Source of the DNA: an uncultured Bacteroidales bacterium
Lineage (GTDB): Bacteria; Bacteroidota; Bacteroidia; Bacteroidales; Muribaculaceae
DNA: 61,052 nucleotides
Reading direction: 5' to 3'
Assembly (NCBI GenBank): GCA_947573135.1
Contig: CANPDU010000018.1
Span: 1-61,052, forward strand
The notes under the pieces were generated by a model. The model saw only the letters and a program-made list of their open reading frames with translations, made no database searches and was not told the origin of the DNA. Every line of letters begins with the position of its first letter. Positions within the stretch are counted from its first letter, which is position 1. A program made the position numbers and the translations under genes. Of this stretch, positions 53,953 through 61,052 are shown piece by piece.

Positions 53953-56234
53953 TTACGTCTCGATGACTTTCCTTTTTTAGACGACTTTGACGACGTTTTA
54001 CCGCGCGATCTTGTCTTCTTGGATTTCCCGGAAGATCTCATCACTTCAGCCACTGACGGCGCGGCAAGCGTGTCAAGCGAACGCGGCGGATTTTTCTCAT
54101 CGACGAGCACGAAATCAAGCTGTTTCTTGTCAAGATTGGCTCTCGCCACCTGCACCTTCACCTCATCGCCCAGCCGGTAGCGGTTGCCGTTACGGCGCCC
54201 GACAAGACAATAGTTTTTCTCGTCATAATCATAATAATCGTCTGCGAGATCGCGCACCGGCACAAGCCCTTCACACTTATTTTCCTCGATCTCGACATAC
54301 AGCCCCCACTCTGTCACGCCGGAAATAATGCCGGTATAGACCTCGCCGAGATGGTCGGCCATAAACTCAACCTGTTTGAATTTTATCGAAGCCCGCTCGG
54401 CGTTGGCTGCCAGCTGCTCCATATTCGACGAATGCTTGCAGTCTTCTTCGAGCTTCTCGACATTGACACTGCGGCCGCCTTTCAGATAGCGGTCAAGCAG
54501 ACGATGGACCATCATGTCGGGATATCGTCTGATCGGCGAGGTAAAATGCGTGTAATAATCGAAGCCGAGTCCATAGTGACCTATATTTTCGGTTGTGTAG
54601 ACTGCTTTCGCCATCGAGCGGATAGCCAGCGTCGACAGGAAGTTTTCTTCGCCGCGGCCCTTCACATCCTCAAGCATTTTATTGATCGAGCGGTTGACTT
54701 CTTTAGGTGTGCCGGTCGGTCTGATCTTGAAGCCGAACGTACGGGCGAGCGACGAAAGATTGGCCAGACGCTCCTGATCGGGCATATCATGCACACGGTA
54801 GACAAACGCCTTTGATTTCTTACGTTTATCTTTCGGCAGGCCGACAAACGTCGCCACTGTGCGGTTGGCCAGAAGCATGAATTCCTCTATCAGCTTGTTA
54901 GCATCTTTTGATTCTTTGAAATAGACTCCCGTCGGATGACCGTTCTCATCGATGTCGAAACGCACCTCGACGCGGTCAAAGTCGACAGATCCGTTTTCAT
55001 AACGGCGCTCACGCAGTTGCTTTGCCAGAGTGTCAAGTGTCAGCAGTTCGTCGGCATAGTCGCCTTTGCCTGTCTCGATCACCTCCTGTGCCTCCTCATA
55101 TGTGAACCGGCGCACACTGCGTGTCACTGTCCGAACGATGCGTGAATTGATCACCTTTGCGTTTTCGTCCATCTCAAATATGACAGAGAACGTCAGTTTA
55201 TCCTCATCCGGACGCAGCGAGCAGATGCCGTTGCTCAGATGCTCGGGGAGCATCGGCACGACACGGTCGACCAGATAGACCGACGTTGCACGTTCCTGAG
55301 CCTCACGGTCGATGATCGTATCCGGCTTTACGTAATGCGTGACGTCAGCGATGTGAACACCCACTTCATAGTGGCCGTTCGGCAGTTTTTTTATCGACAG
55401 CGCGTCATCGAAATCCTTCGCATCCTTAGGGTCGATCGTAAACGTTGTCACTCCGCGCAGATCCTCGCGTTCGGCAACGACTTCAGGCGTAATGCCGGCG
55501 TCGATCTTCTCGGCCGCTTTCTCTACAGCCTCCGGATAGCGGTACGGCAATCCGAATTCTGCAAGGATCGAATGCATTTCAGCTGTGTTGTCTCCCGTCT
55601 TGCCGAGTATGTCGACAACTTCGCCGACAGGATTCTTGGCGTCATCGGGCCACTCGGTAATTCTGACTATGGCCTTGTCGCCGGTCACGCCGCCTTTTAA
55701 TTTCGCCTTGGGGATAAAAATATCCGTTGCCAGATATTTAGAATCGGTGAGCAAATAGGCGAAATGACGGTCAACCCTCAGAGTACCGATGAATGTCTGG
55801 TCATTTTTTTCGATGATTTCAAGCACTTCGGCCTCCGGTTCTTTGCCTTTGACATGTGCCGCGATGCTAATGGTCACACGGTCACCGTTGAGCGCATGTT
55901 TCGAATTCCGTTCGGCCACAAAAACAGGTTCGCTGTCATCATCATCAAGAACGACACTGTTCTTGCCGTTGGAGCGGCGCACAAACACACCCGTGGCGAC
56001 TACCGCGCGTTTGGGTGTCTTATACTTGCCCGGGGCGACTTCGATTATCACGCCGTCAAAAGAAAGTTCGGCGAGATACAGCGCTACCGCCCGCTGCTGC
56101 GCCGGAGTGACTGCGCCGACGGCCGCGGATACTTGTTTATAATTGAATGTGCCGCTTTCCTGACAGCCAACGTAGATGTCGACTGCCTCGCGCAGACGCT
56201 TGGATGAATTATCTTTTTTACTCGATTTTGCCAT
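53949..56234 (-). CDS. rnr: Ribonuclease R
   Basis: A 761-residue processive 3'-5' exoribonuclease that degrades structured RNA. In order there are an N-terminal helix-turn-helix-like segment, cold-shock domains (about 85-240), the RNB catalytic domain (TIDPKDAKDFDDALS with the metal-binding Asps, about 275-600), an S1 domain (YTGIISGVTEWGLYVEIEENK, about 640-720) and a Lys/Ser/Arg-rich tail. Its length is typical. It heads the rnr-folB pair. Confidence 0.96.
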   Translation of the reverse strand: MAKSSKKDNSSKRLREAVDIYVGCQESGTFNYKQVSAAVGAVTPAQQRAVALYLAELSFDGVIIEVAPGKYKTPKRAVVATGVFVRRSNGKNSVVLDDDDSEPVFVAERNSKHALNGDRVTISIAAHVKGKEPEAEVLEIIEKNDQTFIGTLRVDRHFAYLLTDSKYLATDIFIPKAKLKGGVTGDKAIVRITEWPDDAKNPVGEVVDILGKTGDNTAEMHSILAEFGLPYRYPEAVEKAAEKIDAGITPEVVAEREDLRGVTTFTIDPKDAKDFDDALSIKKLPNGHYEVGVHIADVTHYVKPDTIIDREAQERATSVYLVDRVVPMLPEHLSNGICSLRPDEDKLTFSVIFEMDENAKVINSRIVRTVTRSVRRFTYEEAQEVIETGKGDYADELLTLDTLAKQLRERRYENGSVDFDRVEVRFDIDENGHPTGVYFKESKDANKLIEEFMLLANRTVATFVGLPKDKRKKSKAFVYRVHDMPDQERLANLSSLARTFGFKIRPTGTPKEVNRSINKMLEDVKGRGEENFLSTLAIRSMAKAVYTTENIGHYGLGFDYYTHFTSPIRRYPDMMVHRLLDRYLKGGRSVNVEKLEEDCKHSSNMEQLAANAERASIKFKQVEFMADHLGEVYTGIISGVTEWGLYVEIEENKCEGLVPVRDLADDYYDYDEKNYCLVGRRNGNRYRLGDEVKVQVARANLDKKQLDFVLVDEKNPPRSLDTLAAPSVAEVMRSSGKSKKTRSRGKTSSKSSKKGKSSRRK

Positions 56235-56297
56235 GATTGTGTATTATATGATGAATGACCGGATTTGACAAGCAGCCGTTCAGTCCTTTATAACTAA

Positions 56298-56331
56298 AAC
56301 GGTCCGCACGTCAATTTTGTTGCGGACCGTT
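56298..56331 (-). terminator. Terminator after gyrB
   Basis: The 11-bp stem aacggtccgca/tgcggaccgtt (56298-56308 and 56321-56331) with a 12-nt loop is in the gap between gyrB (stop at 56346) and rnr, in the minus-strand sense. Confidence 0.75.
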
Positions 56332-56345
56332 GTTATCGTTTCTGT

Positions 56346-58277
56346 TTAAGCGTCAATATTTGCGTAATTGGCATTCGCTTCAATGAAATCGCGGCGTGGT
56401 CCGACATCTTCGCCCATCAGCATGGAGAATATTCGGTCGGCTTCGGCTGCATCGCTGATATTTACCTGCTTGAGCATTCGGCCTTCGGGCGACATTGTCG
56501 TGTCGCGCAACTCGGCCGCGCTCATCTCGCCGAGACCTTTGTAGCGCTGTACCGTAGTACCTTTGCCGTGTTCGTCGATAAAGCGTTGCACCTGCTGGTC
56601 GGTCCAGCAGTATTCTTCAGCTTTGCCTCGCTTGCATTTGTAGAGCGGCGGCGTGGCGAGATACAGATAGCCGTTCTCGATTACAGGGCGCATGCGGCGG
56701 AAGAAGAATGTCATCAGTAGTGTGGCGATATGAGCGCCGTCGACATCGGCATCGGTCATGATTATAATCTTGTGATAGGCCAGTTTCGTCAGATTGGCTT
56801 CCTTAGGATCCTCCTCTGTGCCGATTGTGACACGGAGCGCACGGAAAAGATTGGAGATCTCCTCGTTGTCGAGAATTTTGTGTTCCATAGCCTTCTCGAC
56901 ATTAAGGATCTTACCGCGCAATGGGAGGATAGCCTGGAACGTGCGGTCGCGTCCCTGTTTGGCCGTACCGCCTGCCGAGTCACCCTCGACTATGAATATC
57001 TCGCAGTTTTCGGCCGTGCGCGATGAGCAGTCGGCAAGTTTGCCCGGCAGACCGCCGCCCGAAAGCGGTGATTTGCGCTGCACCTGTTTGCGGGCGTTAT
57101 TGGCTGCGTGACGCGCCTGAGCGGCAAGAATGACCTTGTCGACGATAGTGCGCGCCTGACGCGGATTTTCCTCAAGATAATTGCGGAGAGCCTCGCTTAC
57201 CGAAGTCTGCACGGCTCCTATCACCTCCGAGTTGCCGAGTTTCGTTTTTGTCTGACCCTCGAACTGGGGCTCCATGACCTTAACAGACACAACAGCTGTC
57301 AGACCTTCGCGGAAGTCGTCGCTCGCAATTTCCACCTTAGCGTTTTTAAGCAGGTTATTGTCTTCGGCATACTTTTTCAGTGTCGAAGTAAGACCGCGGC
57401 GGAAACCCGTAAGGTGTGTGCCACCCTCTATGGTGTTGATATTGTTGACATACGAGTAGACATTCTCGTTGTAGGTGTTGTTATAGGTCAGCGCCACTTC
57501 GACGGGTATGCCCTGACGCTCCGTGCGCAGATCTATGACATCGTCGATCAGCGAGTCCTTGTTTGAATCAATATATCTGACAAATTCCTTAAGACCTTCT
57601 GACGAGAAAAATGTCTCGCTGCGCGGGTTGCCGTTCTCGTCAATATCTCTCATATCAGTGAGCTTCAGCGTAATGCCGGCGTTGAGGAACGCAAGATCTC
57701 GCAGACGGTTGGCAAGCGTGGAGTAGTCGTATTCGGTAACGGTAAAGATCGACGCATCGGGCTTGAATGTTATCATTGTGCCCGTATGATCACTGTCGCC
57801 TATGACTGTCAGCTCGCAGGTAGGCTTGCCGCAGGAATATTCCTGCATATAAGATTTACCGTTACGATGTATCTCTGCGCGAAGATAAGTCGACAGTGCG
57901 TTGACACAGCTTACACCGACACCGTGAAGTCCGCCTGACACCTTATATGATCCCTTATCGAATTTACCTCCGGCATGCAGAACCGTCAGCACTACTTCAA
58001 GAGCGCTTTTGCCCTCTTTCTCGTGCATATCGACAGGTATACCGCGCCCGTTGTCGACAACGGTGATTGAATTATCGGAATTAATGGTTACTTCAATATC
58101 TGTGGCATATCCGGCTAACGCTTCGTCGATAGAGTTATCGACAACCTCATACACAAGATGATGCAGACCTTTGGCAGAAATATCGCCTATATACATCGCC
58201 GGGCGCTTGCGCACGGCCTCAAGCCCTTCGAGCACCTGAATGTTACTGGCGCTATATTGCTCTTTTTCTTCTGACAT
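56346..58277 (-). CDS. gyrB: DNA gyrase subunit B
   Basis: The ATPase subunit of gyrase, which negatively supercoils DNA. The 643 residues show the GHKL ATP fold (EVVDNSIDEALAGY, VVDNGRGIPVDMHEK, GGLHGVGVSCVNAL), the transducer, and the Toprim region (IFIVEGDSAGGTAKQGRDR and DADVDGAHIATLL). The ending DFIEANANYANIDA is characteristic of GyrB in Bacteroidota. GyrA is not in the window. It has a strong promoter at 58322-58352. Confidence 0.97.
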   Translation of the reverse strand: MSEEKEQYSASNIQVLEGLEAVRKRPAMYIGDISAKGLHHLVYEVVDNSIDEALAGYATDIEVTINSDNSITVVDNGRGIPVDMHEKEGKSALEVVLTVLHAGGKFDKGSYKVSGGLHGVGVSCVNALSTYLRAEIHRNGKSYMQEYSCGKPTCELTVIGDSDHTGTMITFKPDASIFTVTEYDYSTLANRLRDLAFLNAGITLKLTDMRDIDENGNPRSETFFSSEGLKEFVRYIDSNKDSLIDDVIDLRTERQGIPVEVALTYNNTYNENVYSYVNNINTIEGGTHLTGFRRGLTSTLKKYAEDNNLLKNAKVEIASDDFREGLTAVVSVKVMEPQFEGQTKTKLGNSEVIGAVQTSVSEALRNYLEENPRQARTIVDKVILAAQARHAANNARKQVQRKSPLSGGGLPGKLADCSSRTAENCEIFIVEGDSAGGTAKQGRDRTFQAILPLRGKILNVEKAMEHKILDNEEISNLFRALRVTIGTEEDPKEANLTKLAYHKIIIMTDADVDGAHIATLLMTFFFRRMRPVIENGYLYLATPPLYKCKRGKAEEYCWTDQQVQRFIDEHGKGTTVQRYKGLGEMSAAELRDTTMSPEGRMLKQVNISDAAEADRIFSMLMGEDVGPRRDFIEANANYANIDA

Positions 58278-58321
58278 ATTTATTACTGTGCTATAATCGT
58301 TTGTTCGTTACAATTAACAGA

Positions 58322-58352
58322 CAAAGATACAAAAAAATCGGCACTTGAGCAA
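58322..58352 (-). promoter_or_regulatory. Promoter for gyrB
   Basis: On the minus strand TTG (58352-58350), a 20-bp spacer and TATCTTTG (58329-58322) match the Bacteroidales consensus exactly, 44 bp before the start codon. Confidence 0.8.
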
Positions 58353-58356
58353 ATAG

Positions 58357-59568
58357 TTATGATGGTGTATCAGCCTTTTTCAACTGCCCGGCCAGAGCAT
58401 AAGCCAAAGTCTTACAACTTTCAAGAACTTCTGCGGTCGGAGACTGTTTTGCCGATATCGGCTCTATGACCGGAGTTATGCCGCATTCGGCAAGACGCGC
58501 GGTAATTTTCTTTGCTGCCTGAGGCGACCATGTGTACTCCCCCAATACTGCTGTCGGGCGATTGACAAGTCCTCGCAGAGTCATGGCGTCGATTACTGCC
58601 GCCAACGGAGGGAAAACCGTGTCAGAGTATGTCGGTGAGGCTATGACCACACCGGCATTGGTGAAAAGGTCTGCGATAATAAAACTGAGATCATCTTTCG
58701 CCGCATTTCTGATGGAAATATTGCGCACTCCGGCATCTGCAAGCGCTTCGGCCACAAATTCGGCCATCCGCTCCGTATTGCCGTACATAGACCCGTAGAC
58801 TATCGTCACGCCGTCGGTAAGCGGTTCATAGCGGCTGAGCCTATTATACAGACCGACAACTTCTTCTATCCGGTCATGCCACACCGGGCCGTGAGTCGGA
58901 CAAATAGTCTCGATCTCAATATTGTCAAGCTTTTTAATCGCTTTCTGAACGAAAACGCCGTATTTCCCGACAATGTTGCTGTAATAACGGATCATTTCCG
59001 AGAAATAACGGTCCGTGTCCATATCCGTATCGACAACAGCGCCGTTCAACGCACCGAAGCAGCCGAACGCATCCCCCGAAAAGGCCAGCTTATTCTCCCT
59101 GAGATAAGTGACCATAGTCTCGGGCCAATGGACCATCGGAGTCATGATGAAACTTAGCGTCACATTTTCTCCGAGAGAAAGTTCATCGCCTTCTTTGACT
59201 GTCAGAAAGTTTCCTGTCACTCCATAGAAGCCCTCCACCATCGACAGAGCCTGAGCGTTACCGACTATAGTCAGATCAGGAAATGCTTGACGCAGCAGAC
59301 TTATCGCACCCGAATGATCCGGTTCCATATGATTGATCACAAGATAATCGGGTTGTCTGTCGCCGAGTATACTTTTCACGGCATCAATCTGCTGAAGCGC
59401 ATGACTAAGTTCGACACCGTCTATGATCGCCGATTTGTCAGATCCGGTTACAAGATACGAGTTATAGCTGACTCCGTTGGGCAACGGCCACAGACTTTCA
59501 AAGCGATCTGTAGTTCGGTCATTTACGCCTACATAATGTACATTATCAGATATCTTTTGAACTTTCAT
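58357..59568 (-). CDS. Flavodiiron protein (FprA-type A flavoprotein)
   Basis: A cytoplasmic protein of about 403 residues that reduces oxygen or nitric oxide to protect an anaerobe. The N-terminal metallo-beta-lactamase-like domain has the di-iron ligands in NHMEPDHSGA (about 88-97), and the C-terminal flavodoxin domain has VYGSMYGNTERMAEFVAEAL (about 255-275). I chose ATG 59568 (MKVQKISDNV): the longer frame from 59616 begins upstream of the -7 element at 59603-59596, so it would not be transcribed. It stands alone. Confidence 0.94.
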   Translation of the reverse strand: MKVQKISDNVHYVGVNDRTTDRFESLWPLPNGVSYNSYLVTGSDKSAIIDGVELSHALQQIDAVKSILGDRQPDYLVINHMEPDHSGAISLLRQAFPDLTIVGNAQALSMVEGFYGVTGNFLTVKEGDELSLGENVTLSFIMTPMVHWPETMVTYLRENKLAFSGDAFGCFGALNGAVVDTDMDTDRYFSEMIRYYSNIVGKYGVFVQKAIKKLDNIEIETICPTHGPVWHDRIEEVVGLYNRLSRYEPLTDGVTIVYGSMYGNTERMAEFVAEALADAGVRNISIRNAAKDDLSFIIADLFTNAGVVIASPTYSDTVFPPLAAVIDAMTLRGLVNRPTAVLGEYTWSPQAAKKITARLAECGITPVIEPISAKQSPTAEVLESCKTLAYALAGQLKKADTPS

Positions 59569-59595
59569 AGTCTCAGTTGTTTTGAAATCCGACTG

Positions 59596-59603
59596 CAAAA
59601 TTA
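59596..59603 (-). promoter_or_regulatory. -7 element for the flavodiiron protein
   Basis: The minus strand reads TAATTTTG, matching TAnnTTTG, 27 bp before ATG 59568. It supports the shorter start. No standard-spaced -33 is seen. Confidence 0.5.
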
Positions 59604-59700
59604 CAAATATTTCCAATGACTTTTATCACTGAAAACAGCCCGAATAAGAAAATAGCAAAGCCTACTATTGCAGTCATTTGATGACAAAGAACTAGTTAAA

Positions 59701-60735
59701 TTAAAAATAGGTTTTGACGGCGAAGAGGAATTGGTCAATGAAGATACGTTTGAAGGAGGCAATATTGTTCTGCTCGTAGAACATCAGCATGGCCTTTTTG
59801 TAATCAATCGAATCCACGGTGCGGAATGAAATCGGACAATAGCCGTTGGCGATGAGAATGCCGTTGCTCACGATTCGTGCTGTGCGCTTGTTGCCGTCGG
59901 TGAACGCCTGAATGTAGCTGAGCAAAACAAGTGCGAGAAGGGCTTTCTCAAAGATGTTGCTCTTACCGTTGATGAGCCGAACTGTATCTTCAAGAGCTTC
60001 GCGTATCTGGAACTCATTATCGAGCGGAGTGTAGTTTGTTCCGGTTATGCCGACGCGGCGATGGCGTATGTTTCTATCAACGCCTAACTCTTTTGTAAGC
60101 AACGCATGGATTTCTTCGATACGGGCAACAGTCAAATCTTTAAGATAGTCCGGCACATCGAGAATAAAGTCGAGCGCATCCTTGTGATTGAGTAGCATCA
60201 CGGCTTCCTCTTTTGTCTTTCCGCTTGCCGTTTGTTTCTCTTTCAACAGTCTTTCTGTTTCAAGTAAAGAATATGTGTTGCCCTCTATCTGCGATGATTT
60301 CCAAGACAAATCAATTCCGAGACGTTCCATCTCTTTTCGGTATTCCAACTCGGACATTTCCGAAAGATGTTTACGGAAAAGAGCCTGCGCGTCATCAAGA
60401 CGTTGCAGCTCTTCATTGGTGAATAAATCCACCTTTGGAAGGATTTCATTTATGAGCTCAAAATTGAATGGTTCCTGCACCTGTCGTTCATCAACATCCT
60501 TGTCAAAGTATGTGTCGAGGTTTAAGTCCATAGTCACATGCGCCTGCGGCGTAAGCTTATAGCGAGTAGCCGGTCCTCGACCGACAACCTCTATGTGCCC
60601 CTTTGCAGTTGCATCGGAAAGCATACGCATAAGAGTCCTGTCACTTATCTGTTTGGATAAGGCGGGGAGAATATCTGCTCGCTTTGATAGCGGATTATAA
60701 TGTAAGAATTGTAGTATTTCGATTTCTGCGGTCAT
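59701..60735 (-). CDS. Fic-family protein with winged-helix-like N-terminus and substituted catalytic histidine
   Basis: A 344-residue protein. The N-terminus (about 1-65) looks like a winged helix (SDRTLMRMLSDATAKGHIEVVGRG). A linker with SSQIEGN (147-153) matches the class II inhibitory motif [S/T]xxxE[G/N], and the Fic core is QAFTDGNKRTAR (276-287). The canonical core is HPFxDGNGRxxR: here the catalytic His is Gln276 (codon CAG, 59908-59910) and the second Gly is Lys, while Asp, Gly-Asn and Arg residues are kept. It may therefore not AMPylate, or may use another base. The promoter region carries 32-bp-spaced repeats, suggesting autoregulation. Confidence 0.88.
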   Translation of the reverse strand: MTAEIEILQFLHYNPLSKRADILPALSKQISDRTLMRMLSDATAKGHIEVVGRGPATRYKLTPQAHVTMDLNLDTYFDKDVDERQVQEPFNFELINEILPKVDLFTNEELQRLDDAQALFRKHLSEMSELEYRKEMERLGIDLSWKSSQIEGNTYSLLETERLLKEKQTASGKTKEEAVMLLNHKDALDFILDVPDYLKDLTVARIEEIHALLTKELGVDRNIRHRRVGITGTNYTPLDNEFQIREALEDTVRLINGKSNIFEKALLALVLLSYIQAFTDGNKRTARIVSNGILIANGYCPISFRTVDSIDYKKAMLMFYEQNNIASFKRIFIDQFLFAVKTYF

Positions 60736-60752
60736 ATCAGCATCGTTAATCG

Positions 60753-60833
60753 CGACAAATTTAGCAAAATTCTATAAATAACCACGACAAATTGGCGCGA
60801 TTTATCGCTTAATTTCATACTCTTTGGCGCGAT
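60753..60833. repeat. 32-bp-spaced direct repeats upstream of the Fic gene
   Basis: cgacaaatt occurs at 60753-60761 and 60785-60793, and ttggcgcgat at 60792-60801 and 60824-60833; both pairs are offset by exactly 32 bp, about three helical turns. They overlap the minus-strand -7 element (60763-60756), so a bound protein could block transcription of the Fic gene. Operator function is inferred. Confidence 0.5.
60756..60763 (-). promoter_or_regulatory. -7 element for the Fic gene
   Basis: The minus strand reads TAAATTTG, matching TAnnTTTG, 21 bp before the ATG. A TTG at 60790-60788 gives a 24-bp spacer, slightly long. Confidence 0.5.
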
Positions 60834-60964
60834 CTTATTAAAAGCGACTTTATACCATGCACAAAGAGAAAACTCCAAACTTTCGTAATTACAAAACCGT
60901 CTACTCGATCTCATAGGAACACAACAATACAACTATCCGTTAAGGAAAGTGCATTCAAAAAGAG

Positions 60965-60972
60965 TATTTTTG
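60965..60972 (+). promoter_or_regulatory. -7 element for the gene beginning at 61038
   Basis: TATTTTTG matches TAnnTTTG, 65 bp before the ATG. No clear -33 TTG is found. Confidence 0.45.
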
Positions 60973-61037
60973 CAGAGAGAAACGAAGAAACATCTAAAAT
61001 AACTCGTTGGTTGAATTAAGAATCTAAATATTTATAA

Positions 61038-61052
61038 ATGAAAAAGTTGCAC
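61038..61052 (+). CDS. Start of a gene cut by the window end
   Basis: ATG followed by AAA AAG TTG CAC (MKKLH) lies 65 bp after a -7 element and could be the start of a signal peptide. Only five codons are visible, so the product cannot be named. Confidence 0.35.

Larger units (their letters stand above)
60736..61037. other. Intergenic region with spaced repeats and divergent promoters
   Basis: About 300 bp between the Fic gene (minus) and a gene starting at 61038 (plus). It holds 32-bp-spaced repeat units at 60753-60833, a minus-strand -7 element (60763-60756) and a plus-strand -7 element (60965-60972). No RNA gene or coding frame is evident. Confidence 0.6.

Overview
The window is chromosomal DNA from a Bacteroidales bacterium, most likely a gut Muribaculaceae-type organism. 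This is inferred from gene content and signals; no 16S gene is present. The clues are an N-succinyl-type arginine operon, an ECF sigma/anti-sigma/TonB-receptor trio, a head-GIN lipoprotein, the flotillin-like protein FloA, pyruvate:ferredoxin oxidoreductase, and many promoters with the Bacteroidales -7 consensus TAnnTTTG, several with a TTG about 20 bp upstream.

Layout. 1-235: 3' -truncated tRNA-Lys(CTT). 236-3433 (-): asd and a CPA2-type antiporter. 3565-5144: head-GIN lipoprotein, lone holin-like gene, tRNA-Gly(CCC). 5333-8588 (+): ferritin, SGNH esterase lipoprotein, and a secreted protein with an internal duplication. 8668-11623 (-): a pseudouridine synthase with a repetitive Asn/Gly/Arg tail, and asnS. 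12104-15454 (+): secreted glycerophosphodiesterase and two tandem lipoprotein serpins. 15542-21830 (-): nifJ and a secreted M6 metalloprotease. 22059-30878 (+): a complete arginine operon (GNAT, argG, argC, argD, argF', argB, argE, argH) plus yaaA. 30957-36780 (-): a three-gene operon consistent with 3-keto-glycoside metabolism (Tat-exported oxidoreductase, HEAT-DUF1080 protein, cytoplasmic oxidoreductase). 36934-43538 (-): TPR/PD40 protein, floA, cstA-like carrier, PHP phosphatase, U32 protein. 43655-45684 (-): butyrate kinase and phosphate butyryltransferase. 45852-46118: a MITE-like element. 46311-49760: AspT/YidE-type transporter, thioredoxin, glycosyltransferase. 49838-53511 (+): ECF sigma, compact anti-sigma, TonB-dependent receptor. 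53590-59568 (-): folB, rnr, gyrB, flavodiiron protein. 59701-60735 (-): a Fic protein lacking the catalytic histidine. 61038 to the end: start of a further gene.

How it fits together. Most of the window is housekeeping and anaerobic metabolism (PFOR, ptb-buk, flavodiiron protein, ferritin). Arginine is probably made through N-succinylated intermediates, because ArgF' has Pro at residue 90. The parts most worth follow-up are the paired surface serpins, the DUF1080/oxidoreductase operon, the His-to-Gln Fic protein with 32-bp-spaced upstream repeats, the MITE-like element with an orphan copy of its terminus 2 kb away, and the compact anti-sigma factor. All functions are assigned by reading motifs; no database search was run.
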